61,664 bases of DNA, taken from Flavobacteriaceae bacterium. Lineage in GTDB: Bacteria > Bacteroidota > Bacteroidia > Flavobacteriales > Flavobacteriaceae. Position 1 is the stretch's first letter. Each line of letters opens with the position of its first letter. The stretch lies in the NCBI GenBank assembly GCA_021647985.1, contig JAKITQ010000015.1:1-61664 (forward strand), in the 5' to 3' direction. Both the position numbers and the translations under genes were made by a program. Of this stretch, positions 53,673-61,664 are shown in pieces. The notes below the pieces were generated by a model that was given only the letters and a program-made list of their open reading frames with translations, was not told the origin of the DNA and did not search any database.

Positions 53673-54659
53673 TTAATTCAAAAATCCAAATACTCTTTCA
53701 ATCATCCAAAATGTAGCCATAGATCCAATGACATAAGCTGGAATTTTTTTAAGATGGGTTGGCCATTCTTTTTTAATCGATAAAATTCTAATAAAGACTA
53801 ATACGACCATTACAAATGCAATTTGACCCAATTCTACACCCACATTAAAAAATGCCAATGCAAAAGGAATGTCTTGTTGTGGTAAACCAATATTTGCAAG
53901 AGCACCAGCAAATCCAAATCCGTGTAAAAGCCCAAAAGTAAAGGCAATCAACCAAGGCTTTTTACTGGTTAATGTTTCTTTTCCATTTATACTTTTAATG
54001 ATTTCAATAGCTAAAAACATGATGCTTAAAGCAATAACTGCTTCAACAGGAGGGACAGGGAAATTAACTAAACCCAATGCCGCCAAACTCAAAGTGATAC
54101 TATGTGCAATGGTAAATGCTGTAATGGTTTTGATAATTTTCCATTTTCCTTTGGTAATAATTATTAATGCCAATACAAATAATAAATGGTCAATGCCTAA
54201 AAGTATATGTTCAATACCTAATTTTGAATATGTTTTTATTACATCGTAGGTTGAGGTTTCACCAGGTATAATACTCGAATCCTTATCAGGTTGTAACATT
54301 AACGTTACTTTTTCGCCATTCAAATATGAAATTGTTACCAGAGCATCAATTAAGGTTTTATTTAATCCGTTAATGGTTAATATATTCCCTTGTAAATCCT
54401 TATCAGAATAAATTTTATAACTATAAATTACTGATCCCGGAATTTGATTGGGTTTATTTAATTCTTCAACGGTAAAGAATGGTGGAAAAACTGGATAAAT
54501 CTTTGGAACGGCATCTCCCATACTTGGTATTTTCCAATACACTTCATAGGTTGTTTCGTTAACCTGAATGATTTGCAAAAAAGCAGGACGTATTTCGTGA
54601 GACCATCCCTTAAAACTTATAGATAATAGAATAACTAAAACAAATAACTTTTTTTTCAT
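53673..54659 (-). CDS. HupE/UreJ-family membrane protein
   Basis: 328 residues with a signal peptide (LFVLVILLSISFKGWS). It has an N-terminal periplasmic beta-domain to about residue 140, then six or so helices containing the HupE/UreJ marks GIEHILLGIDHLLFVLALII, AFTIAHSITLSLAALGL, PPVEAVIALSIMFLAIEI and LLHGFGFAGAL. Relatives transport nickel or cobalt, but this longer two-domain form has unknown substrate. It is 4 bp after the parvulin gene, so both are one operon with the DUF3604 genes upstream. Confidence 0.88.
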   Translation of the reverse strand: MKKKLFVLVILLSISFKGWSHEIRPAFLQIIQVNETTYEVYWKIPSMGDAVPKIYPVFPPFFTVEELNKPNQIPGSVIYSYKIYSDKDLQGNILTINGLNKTLIDALVTISYLNGEKVTLMLQPDKDSSIIPGETSTYDVIKTYSKLGIEHILLGIDHLLFVLALIIITKGKWKIIKTITAFTIAHSITLSLAALGLVNFPVPPVEAVIALSIMFLAIEIIKSINGKETLTSKKPWLIAFTFGLLHGFGFAGALANIGLPQQDIPFALAFFNVGVELGQIAFVMVVLVFIRILSIKKEWPTHLKKIPAYVIGSMATFWMIERVFGFLN

Positions 54660-54663
54660 CTTC

Positions 54664-55542
54664 TTAATTATTCAATTCCGTTTGTAAATATTCTACAAAC
54701 TTTGGATCAAAATCTTCCGATTTAATATCGATTTCTATATCGTATTTTTTCTTTAATTCCTTATAAATCAATTCATTTATCTCTTTTTGATTATCGTATT
54801 CAAAATCGCGAAGCACAGTTTTTTTGGCGCTTTCAAAATCGGAAATTTCAGATTCTACTTTATTCGTAATATAAACTAAATGGTAACCAAATCCTGAAGA
54901 AACAGGGCCAACCCATTTATTTAGTTCTTGATTTTCTAAGTCAGTTGAAAACTTTGAACCCAATTGCAATCCCAATTCATTGGCGTTAATATCTTCGAAA
55001 TAATAATTAAATGGTAGTTGGTCTCCCCATTGTTTCATTTCTTCAAATGTAGCATCAGGAAATTGTTTCAGTGTTTCTTCAGCATCTTTATAATTATCTT
55101 TTCGCTTATCTGGGCTAAAGGTAATTTGATATAAAGAATAGGAAGTTGGAGTCATATATTTATCAGCATGCTTATTGTAATGCGCTTTTAAATCTTCGTC
55201 TGTTGGTTCAAATATAGCAGCAATGTCGTTGGACAAAAACTGCATTTTTTGCGCCAAACGTCTTTTAATAATCTCATCGTTATGATCTAAATTCATAGCC
55301 AGAGCTTCTTGATAAAAAATTTCTTGTTTAATATTTAGGTTGATTAAATTTTGTAATTCTTTTTCAGTTGGAGGACGTTTCCATTGCATTTTCCATTTTG
55401 AAATTAGCGCACTTACATCAAAATCGTTTATGAGTATGGTGTTCTTTGCATAGGATTTATCATTTACCAATCCATATAAAACAAACATTGCAGCACCAAT
55501 AAGAATAAAGTGGAAGAATGGTTCTTTAAGTAATTTTTTCAT
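54664..55542 (-). CDS. Membrane-anchored parvulin-type peptidyl-prolyl isomerase
   Basis: 292 residues. An N-terminal helix (FFHFILIGAAMFVLYGLV) anchors a SurA/PpiD-like N-domain (LINLNIKQEIFYQEALAMNL) and a parvulin core whose last motif is WVGPVSSGFGYHLVYI. It should help fold exported proteins; the immediate neighbours HupE and the DUF3604 proteins are candidate clients. The terminator and palindrome between it and the upstream DUF3604 gene suggest partial transcriptional separation. Confidence 0.85.
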   Translation of the reverse strand: MKKLLKEPFFHFILIGAAMFVLYGLVNDKSYAKNTILINDFDVSALISKWKMQWKRPPTEKELQNLINLNIKQEIFYQEALAMNLDHNDEIIKRRLAQKMQFLSNDIAAIFEPTDEDLKAHYNKHADKYMTPTSYSLYQITFSPDKRKDNYKDAEETLKQFPDATFEEMKQWGDQLPFNYYFEDINANELGLQLGSKFSTDLENQELNKWVGPVSSGFGYHLVYITNKVESEISDFESAKKTVLRDFEYDNQKEINELIYKELKKKYDIEIDIKSEDFDPKFVEYLQTELNN

Positions 55543-55556
55543 TTTGTAAACTTATA

Positions 55557-55600
55557 AAAAAAAGACTGTGTTTCCTATAAAATGAAATACAGTCTTTTTT
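55557..55600 (-). terminator. Terminator after the first DUF3604 gene
   Basis: On the minus strand ACAGTCTTTTTT pairs with AAAAAAGACTGT (55558-55569, 55589-55600), extended by an inner 5-bp stem, with a T-run after it. It lies between the DUF3604 and parvulin genes. Confidence 0.7.
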
Positions 55601-55612
55601 GTTTTCAACTAC

Positions 55613-55641
55613 TCACGGGGTGACTTGAAGTCACCCCGTGA
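55613..55641. repeat. Palindrome downstream of the first DUF3604 gene
   Basis: TCACGGGGTGACTT and AAGTCACCCCGTGA are perfect 14-bp arms around one base. It is related to the palindrome at 57612-57640, keeping GGTGACTT but with changed outer pairs that still match each other. Confidence 0.65.
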
Positions 55642-55657
55642 TTTGAACGTTGAATTT

Positions 55658-57532
55658 TTATTTAGGTGAATACCAAATTGGGCTTGACCAACCTCTTTCT
55701 TGGATGGTCGAAGGAATATCTGTTCTTACAGGAATTCCTAGAGTTACAGCGTCGTAAGTTGACCATCTTGGTGTTGGAATTTCAATAACTCGTACATAAT
55801 AAAATGCGTTTTGAGTAGCATCAAAATTAGGATCTGTCCAAGTAGTAAAAAACTGAGTACCACCAATTGTATTTGAGTATTTTGCGGTTTTTAAATCTAC
55901 TGTATTTCCAACAGGTGTTTTACCTTCTTTTCTTTCATCAGAAAGAGCAATATTATAAATTTTCTCTTGTGATTTTCCATTTGCATTAACCCAACCTTTA
56001 ATAATTTGTATTCTATCAAGATTTGCTCCATTTGCTTCTTTAATGGCTTGTACAATAAATATTGGTGTATTTGCTCCAGCATTAGATAAATCACTTCCCA
56101 TTGGAACACCTGAATCGTAGGCTTTCCTTAACCAATCATCTTTAGAAATAATAGCTTTGTTATAATTAAAACTTCCAAAGAATCTAATTTTCATTCTTGT
56201 CCCTGAAGTACCAAAAGTTTCTTTACGAAGCATTGCATTGTATATAGCGTCTCTAGTGTTTTCTTCTGCCCAAACGCCAGCTAAACCGCCCGAACTAAAT
56301 TCTCTTAATTGCTGGTTATTCGGTTCCGGGAAACCTGGAACCCCATTTAATCTGTGATTCGCTTCATTTTCCATTCCAAATTTACCTGTATAATTATCTT
56401 CCTCAATGGAAGCAGCAGAGTCATGACTATCAGAATCACCTATGATTCCATATTTAAACGGGTTACCATTTCCTTCACTTTCAATTCTAATTCCGTCTAA
56501 TAAAGCCTGACGTAAATAACTTCCTTTTCGGTGTGTATTTCTTTCTGCTGTTGCTGCTAATGTGTAATCCCAAATTTCAAAATTGCTAAATTCATCGTTT
56601 GGAGATAAATCGGGATGTACTTCGGAAGTTCCTTTAATTTGACTAATTTCATATATTGGTTCGTTTCGACTACGAGTTTCACTATATGCTTTAGAAATAG
56701 GATTTCCATCGGAATCAATTAAAGAAAACATCAAACCATCACTAGCATTTCCATTATGAGGAATAGCTAATAAAGTGGCTCCATTATCTCTAGATTCTTC
56801 CATCCAAGTCCATAAATCTTCTGGACGAGTAGAGTTTAATGAAGAATACGCTATTTTTGGAATATTGTCAGAATTTTTGAATAGTACAACACGATGTAGG
56901 TTTTGTGTATTTGGATTTGACGACCATTCAAAAGCAGGAAATGTTGTGAATTTCCCAGGTTTATTATGTTTGTCTGTAATTTCAATGATCTCTTTCCAAA
57001 CAGATTTCATAATTTTTTCATCTGAAAATAAAGGCTCTTTAGATAAAGGACCATCTGTACTGAAATCATATAAAAAATCACCAAAAGCTTTAAATGCAAC
57101 TGCCTGATCTTTAGAGGTAACGCGTTTAGAAAAATCTAATTTACTAATTGGTGTGCTAGGATCTGCCATCATCTTGAACATTCCCATCCATTCTGCATGG
57201 TCTGAAACCGCATACCAATCTAATGGTGTCTTAATTTGTAAGGGTGTTCCATCGCCTCCACCTGGAATAGCTTCTCCTTGTGCCCAACGATAAGCATCAT
57301 CGGGACCTGTAACACTTCCGTTTGTGAATCCATCAAAAGACCAAGAAGTATGAATGTGTAGATTACCAAAATAGGCATTTTTTGTTTCGCTATATCCTGC
57401 TGTACGTGAAGCAGCATGTTCTGTTTCAGTTGAAGCATTTGTTGCGTTTTCTTCTTGTTTTGGATCTTCTTTTTTATCTGAACCACTAGAAACAAGTGTA
57501 AAAATGAATAATAGTAGAATTAGTTTTTTCAA
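55658..57532 (-). CDS. DUF3604 protein, PHP-like metallohydrolase (copy 1)
   Basis: 624 residues. Metal-site motifs are YFGNLHIHTSWSFDG, WYAVSDHAEWMGMF, LAIPHNGNASDGLMF and GIIGDSDSHDS, giving a PHP-type arrangement. The C-terminus is DAVTLGIPVRTDIPSTIQER then GWSSPIWYSPK. The N-terminal signal has FTLVSSGSDKK, where the lipobox Cys is replaced by Ser (AGT instead of TGT), so it is probably no longer lipidated. It is a tandem paralog of the next gene. The reaction catalysed by DUF3604 proteins is not known to me. Confidence 0.88.
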   Translation of the reverse strand: MKKLILLLFIFTLVSSGSDKKEDPKQEENATNASTETEHAASRTAGYSETKNAYFGNLHIHTSWSFDGFTNGSVTGPDDAYRWAQGEAIPGGGDGTPLQIKTPLDWYAVSDHAEWMGMFKMMADPSTPISKLDFSKRVTSKDQAVAFKAFGDFLYDFSTDGPLSKEPLFSDEKIMKSVWKEIIEITDKHNKPGKFTTFPAFEWSSNPNTQNLHRVVLFKNSDNIPKIAYSSLNSTRPEDLWTWMEESRDNGATLLAIPHNGNASDGLMFSLIDSDGNPISKAYSETRSRNEPIYEISQIKGTSEVHPDLSPNDEFSNFEIWDYTLAATAERNTHRKGSYLRQALLDGIRIESEGNGNPFKYGIIGDSDSHDSAASIEEDNYTGKFGMENEANHRLNGVPGFPEPNNQQLREFSSGGLAGVWAEENTRDAIYNAMLRKETFGTSGTRMKIRFFGSFNYNKAIISKDDWLRKAYDSGVPMGSDLSNAGANTPIFIVQAIKEANGANLDRIQIIKGWVNANGKSQEKIYNIALSDERKEGKTPVGNTVDLKTAKYSNTIGGTQFFTTWTDPNFDATQNAFYYVRVIEIPTPRWSTYDAVTLGIPVRTDIPSTIQERGWSSPIWYSPK

Positions 57533-57571
57533 AATTGAAATGTATGTGTTTTTTATAGATGACCAAAATAC

Positions 57572-57600
57572 AAAAAAAGACTGCCTTTTTAGACAGCCTT
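57572..57600 (-). terminator. Terminator after the second DUF3604 gene
   Basis: On the minus strand GGCTGTCT-AAAA-AGGCAGTC forms an 8-bp stem with G-U pairs, and TTTTTTT follows. Confidence 0.65.
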
Positions 57601-57611
57601 ATATTAAATAA

Positions 57612-57640
57612 TCATTAGGTGACTTTAAGTCATCTAATGA
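57612..57640. repeat. Palindrome downstream of the second DUF3604 gene
   Basis: TCATTAGGTGACTT and AAGTCATCTAATGA pair at 13 of 14 positions around one base. Same location relative to its gene as the palindrome at 55613. Confidence 0.6.
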
Positions 57641-57657
57641 TTTAAATATTATATCTA

Positions 57658-59526
57658 TTATTTAGGTGAATACCAAATAGGAGAAGTATAACCTCTTTCG
57701 GTTTGTGTCATTGGCACTTCATCACTCATTTCTGCTCCAAATCTTAACACATCATATAATGTCCAACGTGGTGTTGGAATTTCTAATACTCTAACATAAT
57801 AGAAAGCTTCCAATGCTGAGTCAAAGTCAAGGTCAGTCCAAACTGCTTTTAATTGAGTTGCTCCAATAGAATTATCCCAAGTAGCATCTTCTAAATTAAC
57901 CGTATTTCCTACAGAAGGAACTTTACCGTTTGCATCAACTTTACGATCGCCACTCCAAACTACATCATACACTTTTTCGTTTAATGAACCATCAGCATTT
58001 GCCCAACCTTTTACAATTTGAATTCTGTCTAAACTTCCACCGTTTGGATCCATTAAAGTAGAAACCATAAACGTTGGTTTTTTGGATGCACCATTACTCA
58101 TATCACCACCCATTGGTACTCCTTTGGTATATCCTGCATCTACTAAGTTTTCTAAATCAGATTCACTATAATCCCAACCTCCAAAGAAACGAATTTGCAT
58201 TCTAGAGCCTGTTGTACCGTAGGTTTCTTTACGTTTCATTGCATCCCAAATAGATGTTCTGGTATTTTCTTGTGCCCAAACTGCAGCATAACCTGAAGCT
58301 AAGGTTTCCCAAGTATAAACATCTGCTTCGTTACCATCAATAAATTTATGTTCCCATCTTTCTTTTGATGGTTCTGCATTGGATGCTTTTCCGAAGAAAT
58401 TAGAATCATCTGCTGTAGCTAAGGAAGTATGAGAATCTGTACTTCCTACCAATCCAAATTTATATGGATTGGTACCCATAGTAGTTTTATATTTTAAACC
58501 AATTTTTAGTGCTGAACGCGCATATTCGTGTTCTAACATTGCATTGGTTTTTGCTTCACTTAAATCTAAGTTTCCTTTGTCCCAGTTTTCATAATCAGCA
58601 AACTCATCGTTTGGAGATAAGAAAGGGTGTGCTTCACCGTCACCTTTAATTTGAGTTATTTCATATAAAGGTTCCCATTTTGCTCTTTTCTTTAAATAAG
58701 TTTCATCAAATTCACTTCCAGAAATGGTTTCTTCCATAAACATCATCCCGTTAGAAAGGTTTCCGTTATGCGGAATTGCTAAAACTTGTCCTCCTGTGTT
58801 TTTTTCGTAAGCGGCTAAATTCTCCCATAATTTTTCCGGATCAGAGCTATCTTCATTTGTATAAGGTAATTGTGTTAATGTTTTGTCAGCATTATCGCGG
58901 TAAATTACATTACGGTGTAAGTTGTTTCCTTTAATTAATGATGTCCATTCATAACCAATAAACGCTGTAAATTTTCCAGGTTCATTGTATTTTTCAGCAG
59001 CTTCCACAACGCTTTTCCAAACAGGAGTCATCATTTCTACATCATTGGTCTTAATAGGAAAAGTTCCTTGCGAAAAGTTTTTAATTAAATCGATAGCAAC
59101 TTCACCACCTTTTCCTTCTTTCAGCATCTTATTCCATTTTTGAAATAAAGGGTGTTTCATTAAAATTTCATCACCGGCTAATAATCCGGGAAAAAGCCCC
59201 ATTCCGTCAGAATGATCAGCAATTACTAAAAAGTCTAAGGGTACATCTAACCTTGTTTTTTGCCCTGTTGAAGAAGTTACTTCCTCACCACGAGCAAATT
59301 TGTAGGCTTCGTCCATTCCAATCCGGTTGCCAAATGAGCCGGCATCCATAGAAAGATCTGTGTGTAAATGGGTATCACCAAAATAAACATTGTTTGGATA
59401 GCCAGTTTTTTTTATGGAATGATTTTCTGAAGAAGTTTTTTCTATGGAAGCCTCAATTTCTTTTTTTTCTGATTTGCAACTTGCAAATGCTAAAATTACT
59501 ATCAAAAAGATTGTGAATTTTTTCAT
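57658..59526 (-). CDS. DUF3604 lipoprotein, PHP-like metallohydrolase (copy 2)
   Basis: 622 residues with an intact lipoprotein signal (LAFASCKS). Motifs parallel copy 1: YFGDTHLHTDLSMDAG, FLVIADHSDGMGLF, LAIPHNGNLSNGMMF and GLVGSTDSHTS. It ends TERGYTSPIWYSPK. Copy 1 and 2 are clearly homologous through their length but well diverged, so the duplication is old or one copy was acquired. It is the first gene of the DUF3604-DUF3604-parvulin-HupE series. Confidence 0.9.
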   Translation of the reverse strand: MKKFTIFLIVILAFASCKSEKKEIEASIEKTSSENHSIKKTGYPNNVYFGDTHLHTDLSMDAGSFGNRIGMDEAYKFARGEEVTSSTGQKTRLDVPLDFLVIADHSDGMGLFPGLLAGDEILMKHPLFQKWNKMLKEGKGGEVAIDLIKNFSQGTFPIKTNDVEMMTPVWKSVVEAAEKYNEPGKFTAFIGYEWTSLIKGNNLHRNVIYRDNADKTLTQLPYTNEDSSDPEKLWENLAAYEKNTGGQVLAIPHNGNLSNGMMFMEETISGSEFDETYLKKRAKWEPLYEITQIKGDGEAHPFLSPNDEFADYENWDKGNLDLSEAKTNAMLEHEYARSALKIGLKYKTTMGTNPYKFGLVGSTDSHTSLATADDSNFFGKASNAEPSKERWEHKFIDGNEADVYTWETLASGYAAVWAQENTRTSIWDAMKRKETYGTTGSRMQIRFFGGWDYSESDLENLVDAGYTKGVPMGGDMSNGASKKPTFMVSTLMDPNGGSLDRIQIVKGWANADGSLNEKVYDVVWSGDRKVDANGKVPSVGNTVNLEDATWDNSIGATQLKAVWTDLDFDSALEAFYYVRVLEIPTPRWTLYDVLRFGAEMSDEVPMTQTERGYTSPIWYSPK

Positions 59527-59620
59527 AAAATTAAGATTTTTTTAATAATAGCTAAAGTAGTGTAAAAATAGAAATATTAGGATTAAATCAAGAATTTTAT
59601 GGAATTATTGATTTTTTATC

Positions 59621-59628
59621 TAAATTTG
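59621..59628 (+). promoter_or_regulatory. -7 element for the gene at 59645
   Basis: TAAATTTG matches the consensus 16 bases before the ATG. No convincing -33 box. Confidence 0.35.
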
Positions 59629-59644
59629 AATTTATTTATTTGTT

Positions 59645-60640
59645 ATGTCAAAAAAACACTTCCTACTTTTTATTTTATTCCCAATAGTGCTTTTTTCACA
59701 GGAAAAAAATCAACTTTCTGATACGATTTACATCGAATCTATGAATGATAAATTAAGTGTAAAGATGGATGTTGATAATAAAATTGAAACTTTTACTGCA
59801 ATTGAGGACGGAGTAGAATTTAAAATTAAACCCAACACAGATTACCGTACAGAAGTTGCTGTTCATTACAGATTTGTCTCTTTTAAATTGGGCTTTTCTC
59901 CACATCTATTTACCAATTTTAATGAAGATAATAAAGGTAAAACTAAAGTGTTTAAATTTAACACAGATCTTTATATTAAAAAATGGGTACAAACCTTATC
60001 CTATTCTCAAATAAAAGGTTTTTACTCTCCAGATTTTCCTATTCCTGATGATTTTCCAACAGATTATTTAATTCTTGATCAATTGAAAACATATAATTTT
60101 ACAGGAATTACTCGCTATCGTTTTAATGAAAACTATTCTATAAAAGGAATTACAACGCAAACGGAGATTCAACGAAAAAGTGCAGGCACCTTTATGCCAA
60201 GTTTGTCATATAGTTACAACAGATTGATTAATGGTACTACCAATCAAAAATTAAATACATTTAATTTTATCTTGAGTGCAGGTTACCTTCATACTTTTGT
60301 TATCAACAAAAAAATATACGCAAGTATTGGGGTGTCTCCTGGTGCAGGTATAGACTTTAATACTATAGAAGATAGAAACAATAATGGTACGATTAAAGAT
60401 AAAGATACCAACTACACTCTCAATTTTGATGGTCATTTAGGATTGGGCTATAATTCTTCTCGTTGGTTTGGCGGAGGTTTTTTTAGAATGTTATCTACTA
60501 CAAGAAAGGAAACACAAATAGTTAATTATGATACTTTTAGAACCCACTTTCAAGTATTTTTTGGTTACCGATTTGATGCTCCAAAATTTTTGAAAAAGAG
60601 TGCCGATTGGGCAGAAGAGAAAATCCCATTGCTGAAATAG
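59645..60640 (+). CDS. DUF4421-like outer-membrane protein
   Basis: 331 residues with a signal peptide (FLLFILFPIVLFSQ). Segments DTIYIESMNDKLSVKMDVDN, EFKIKPNTDYRTEVAVHYRF and YSYNRLINGTTNQKLNTFNF fit the DUF4421 family. The second half alternates as in a beta-barrel and ends with a non-aromatic tail (WAEEKIPLLK). Function unknown. It stands alone, divergent from the DUF3604 series. Confidence 0.72.
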   Translation: MSKKHFLLFILFPIVLFSQEKNQLSDTIYIESMNDKLSVKMDVDNKIETFTAIEDGVEFKIKPNTDYRTEVAVHYRFVSFKLGFSPHLFTNFNEDNKGKTKVFKFNTDLYIKKWVQTLSYSQIKGFYSPDFPIPDDFPTDYLILDQLKTYNFTGITRYRFNENYSIKGITTQTEIQRKSAGTFMPSLSYSYNRLINGTTNQKLNTFNFILSAGYLHTFVINKKIYASIGVSPGAGIDFNTIEDRNNNGTIKDKDTNYTLNFDGHLGLGYNSSRWFGGGFFRMLSTTRKETQIVNYDTFRTHFQVFFGYRFDAPKFLKKSADWAEEKIPLLK

Positions 60641-60698
60641 TTATTTTTTTTAGATGCTAAAAAGAATTTGTTTATAAAATGTAATACTTCTTTATCAA

Positions 60699-61570
60699 TT
60701 GTCTATTTTCACAAAAACATATTTAAATAAATTAAATTACATTTCACTTACCATTACAATTCTATTTTTTTCCTCTATTTCTAGTTGGTCTCAAAATATT
60801 CCCCCAGCAATAAATGCTACGGGAGATCAAGCTTATTGTCCGTTAAGTAAAATTAACATTGTTACTCAGTTTGATATTATTGACCCCGATGATACTGAAT
60901 TAACTGCTTTACATATTCAGATTTCCCAAGGATATGTTTTGGGTGAAGATTTTTTAAGTTTGCAAAACACAGCATTACATCCAAATGTATCTACAGAGTG
61001 GAATAGCTCTGAGGGTAAGTTAACTTTAAAGAGTTCAGGCTCTGGAAACGTGAGTTATACGGATGTTATAAGTGCTGTAAAAGATGTTGTTTTTGAGAGT
61101 AATTCAGAATTAGTTTATGATGAAAAATATTTTTCTTTTACATTGGGTAATGCCAATTATTTGCCATCAACAGGTCATTATTATGAATACATTTCAGATT
61201 TAGGAATTACATGGACCAGTGCAAGGGCTGCCGCCGAAACCAAGACTTATTTGGCCTAAAAGGATATCTGGCAACAATTTCTTCGCAAGATGAGTCAAAA
61301 TTAACTGGTGAACAATCTGCTGGTGCAGGATGGATAGGGGGAAGTGATGCCGCCACAGAAGGTGAATGGAAATGGGTTACCGGTCCAGAAAATGGTACAA
61401 TCTTCTGGAATGGCTTAAGTGGTGGCTCAACACCTAATTTTGCTTTTTGGAATACTGGAGAGCCCAATCAGGCTGGAGATGAAGATTATGCACATATAAC
61501 TGATCCAAGTGTTGGAATTTTAGGTTCTTGGAATGACTTAACCCGAAAAATTCACTATAATATTAGTTAA
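60699..61570 (+). pseudogene. Frameshifted and truncated lectin-domain surface protein
   Basis: Only non-ATG starts are available (TTG at 60699). A signal peptide (ITILFFSSISSWS) and a beta-rich domain (QFDIIDPDDTELTALHIQI) lead into a C-type-lectin-like domain. The frame breaks at the T-run 61250-61252 (ETKTY, stop shortly after). It resumes in another frame with GLKGYLATISSQDESKL, AGWIGGSDAATEGEWKWVTG and FAFWNTGEPNQAGDEDYAHI. One added T restores the frame. The lectin domain then ends abruptly after GSWNDL with TRKIHYNIS and a stop, so the end is lost as well. Confidence 0.75.
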
Positions 61571-61573
61571 ATA

Positions 61574-61633
61574 GGGTGTAAAGTGTTATATTTGAAACAG
61601 TTAACAACAAAAACAACACTTTTAAGAACACCC
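61574..61633. repeat. Interrupted inverted repeat at the right edge
   Basis: GGGTGTAAAGTGTT (61574-61587) matches the complement of AACACTTTTAAGAACACCC (61615-61633) except for a 5-base bulge. A -7-like TATATTTG is at 61587-61594. It may belong to the end of an insertion sequence that truncated the lectin gene. Confidence 0.4.
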
Positions 61634-61637
61634 AAAT

Positions 61638-61664
61638 ATGAGTGATAAAAATACAATTTTTTAC
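61638..61664 (+). CDS. Start of an unidentified gene, cut by the window edge
   Basis: ATG at 61638 followed by eight sense codons (MSDKNTIFY), after the TATATTTG element by about 44 bases. Too short for identification. Possibly a transposase, from its position after a disrupted gene, but this is only a guess. Confidence 0.3.

Noticed and set aside
53869..54249. A 126-codon frame opposite the HupE gene
   Set aside because: Antisense shadow of a conserved membrane protein; hydrophobic words arise from the complementary strand.

Overview
The window is AT-rich DNA from a member of the Bacteroidota, most likely a marine or environmental Flavobacteriaceae. The evidence is a SusC/SusD pair, many lipoproteins, BshA (bacillithiol synthesis), leader regions without clear Shine-Dalgarno sequences, and several -7 elements of the Bacteroidetes type TAnnTTTG. 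Genus and species cannot be read from the sequence. I saw no rRNA or tRNA gene.

Layout. (1) 1-6.1 kb: an AAA/STAND-like ATPase, then a complete large type II-C cas9 with a divergent, well-formed tracrRNA gene. There is no cas1, cas2 or CRISPR array in the window, so the locus looks orphaned or incomplete here. (2) 6-20.9 kb: housekeeping and stress genes. These are a cyclophilin lipoprotein, a TlpA-like/BNR/idi operon, a pterin synthase preceded by three tandem tiny ORFs, a peroxiredoxin, add preceded by a fourth copy of the tiny ORF, manA, two small conserved-looking genes, divergent oxyR-dps, an acyltransferase, a NUDIX hydrolase, an M19 dipeptidase and bshA. (3) 20.9-50.5 kb: a large glycan-utilisation region. 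A minus-strand run encodes a BNR propeller lipoprotein, GH92 alpha-mannosidase, two related esterases, a Gfo/Idh dehydrogenase, a DegT aminotransferase, a GH2 enzyme, a sodium symporter with two small membrane proteins, an FG-GAP lipoprotein, a second BNR protein, a Tat-exported DapA-family protein, a ChbG-like deacetylase, a PHP-type hydrolase, another alpha/beta hydrolase and a PhoPQ-related protein. Divergent from these are a PKD lipoprotein, a SusC interrupted by a frameshift, and SusD. (4) 50.7-61.7 kb: nadC, rlmH, a DUF808 membrane protein, a HupE/UreJ - parvulin - DUF3604 - DUF3604 cluster, a DUF4421-like protein, a frameshifted lectin-domain gene and the start of one more gene.

How it fits together. 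The region 3 genes read as a polysaccharide-utilisation locus for a mannose-containing and probably amino-sugar-containing glycan. SusCD/PKD would bind and import, GH92 and GH2 cleave, esterases and a deacetylase strip acyl groups, the symporter takes up a monomer, and Gfo/Idh plus DegT interconvert keto and amino sugars. A 24-codon scar of a ROK sugar-kinase gene lies directly downstream of the Gfo/Idh gene. Oxidative-stress functions (OxyR, Dps, a PrxQ-type peroxiredoxin, BshA) cluster in region 2.

The intergenic DNA is unusually rich in small repeats. There are three ~163-bp elements with a shared core but different self-matching ends, a 268-bp element with 25-bp terminal inverted repeats and TTAA ends, and four copies of a hairpin-rich dispersed repeat. 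Four copies of a tiny ORF beginning MKRA, and degenerate simple-word repeats, are also present. Several of these abut or supply stop codons of neighbouring genes.
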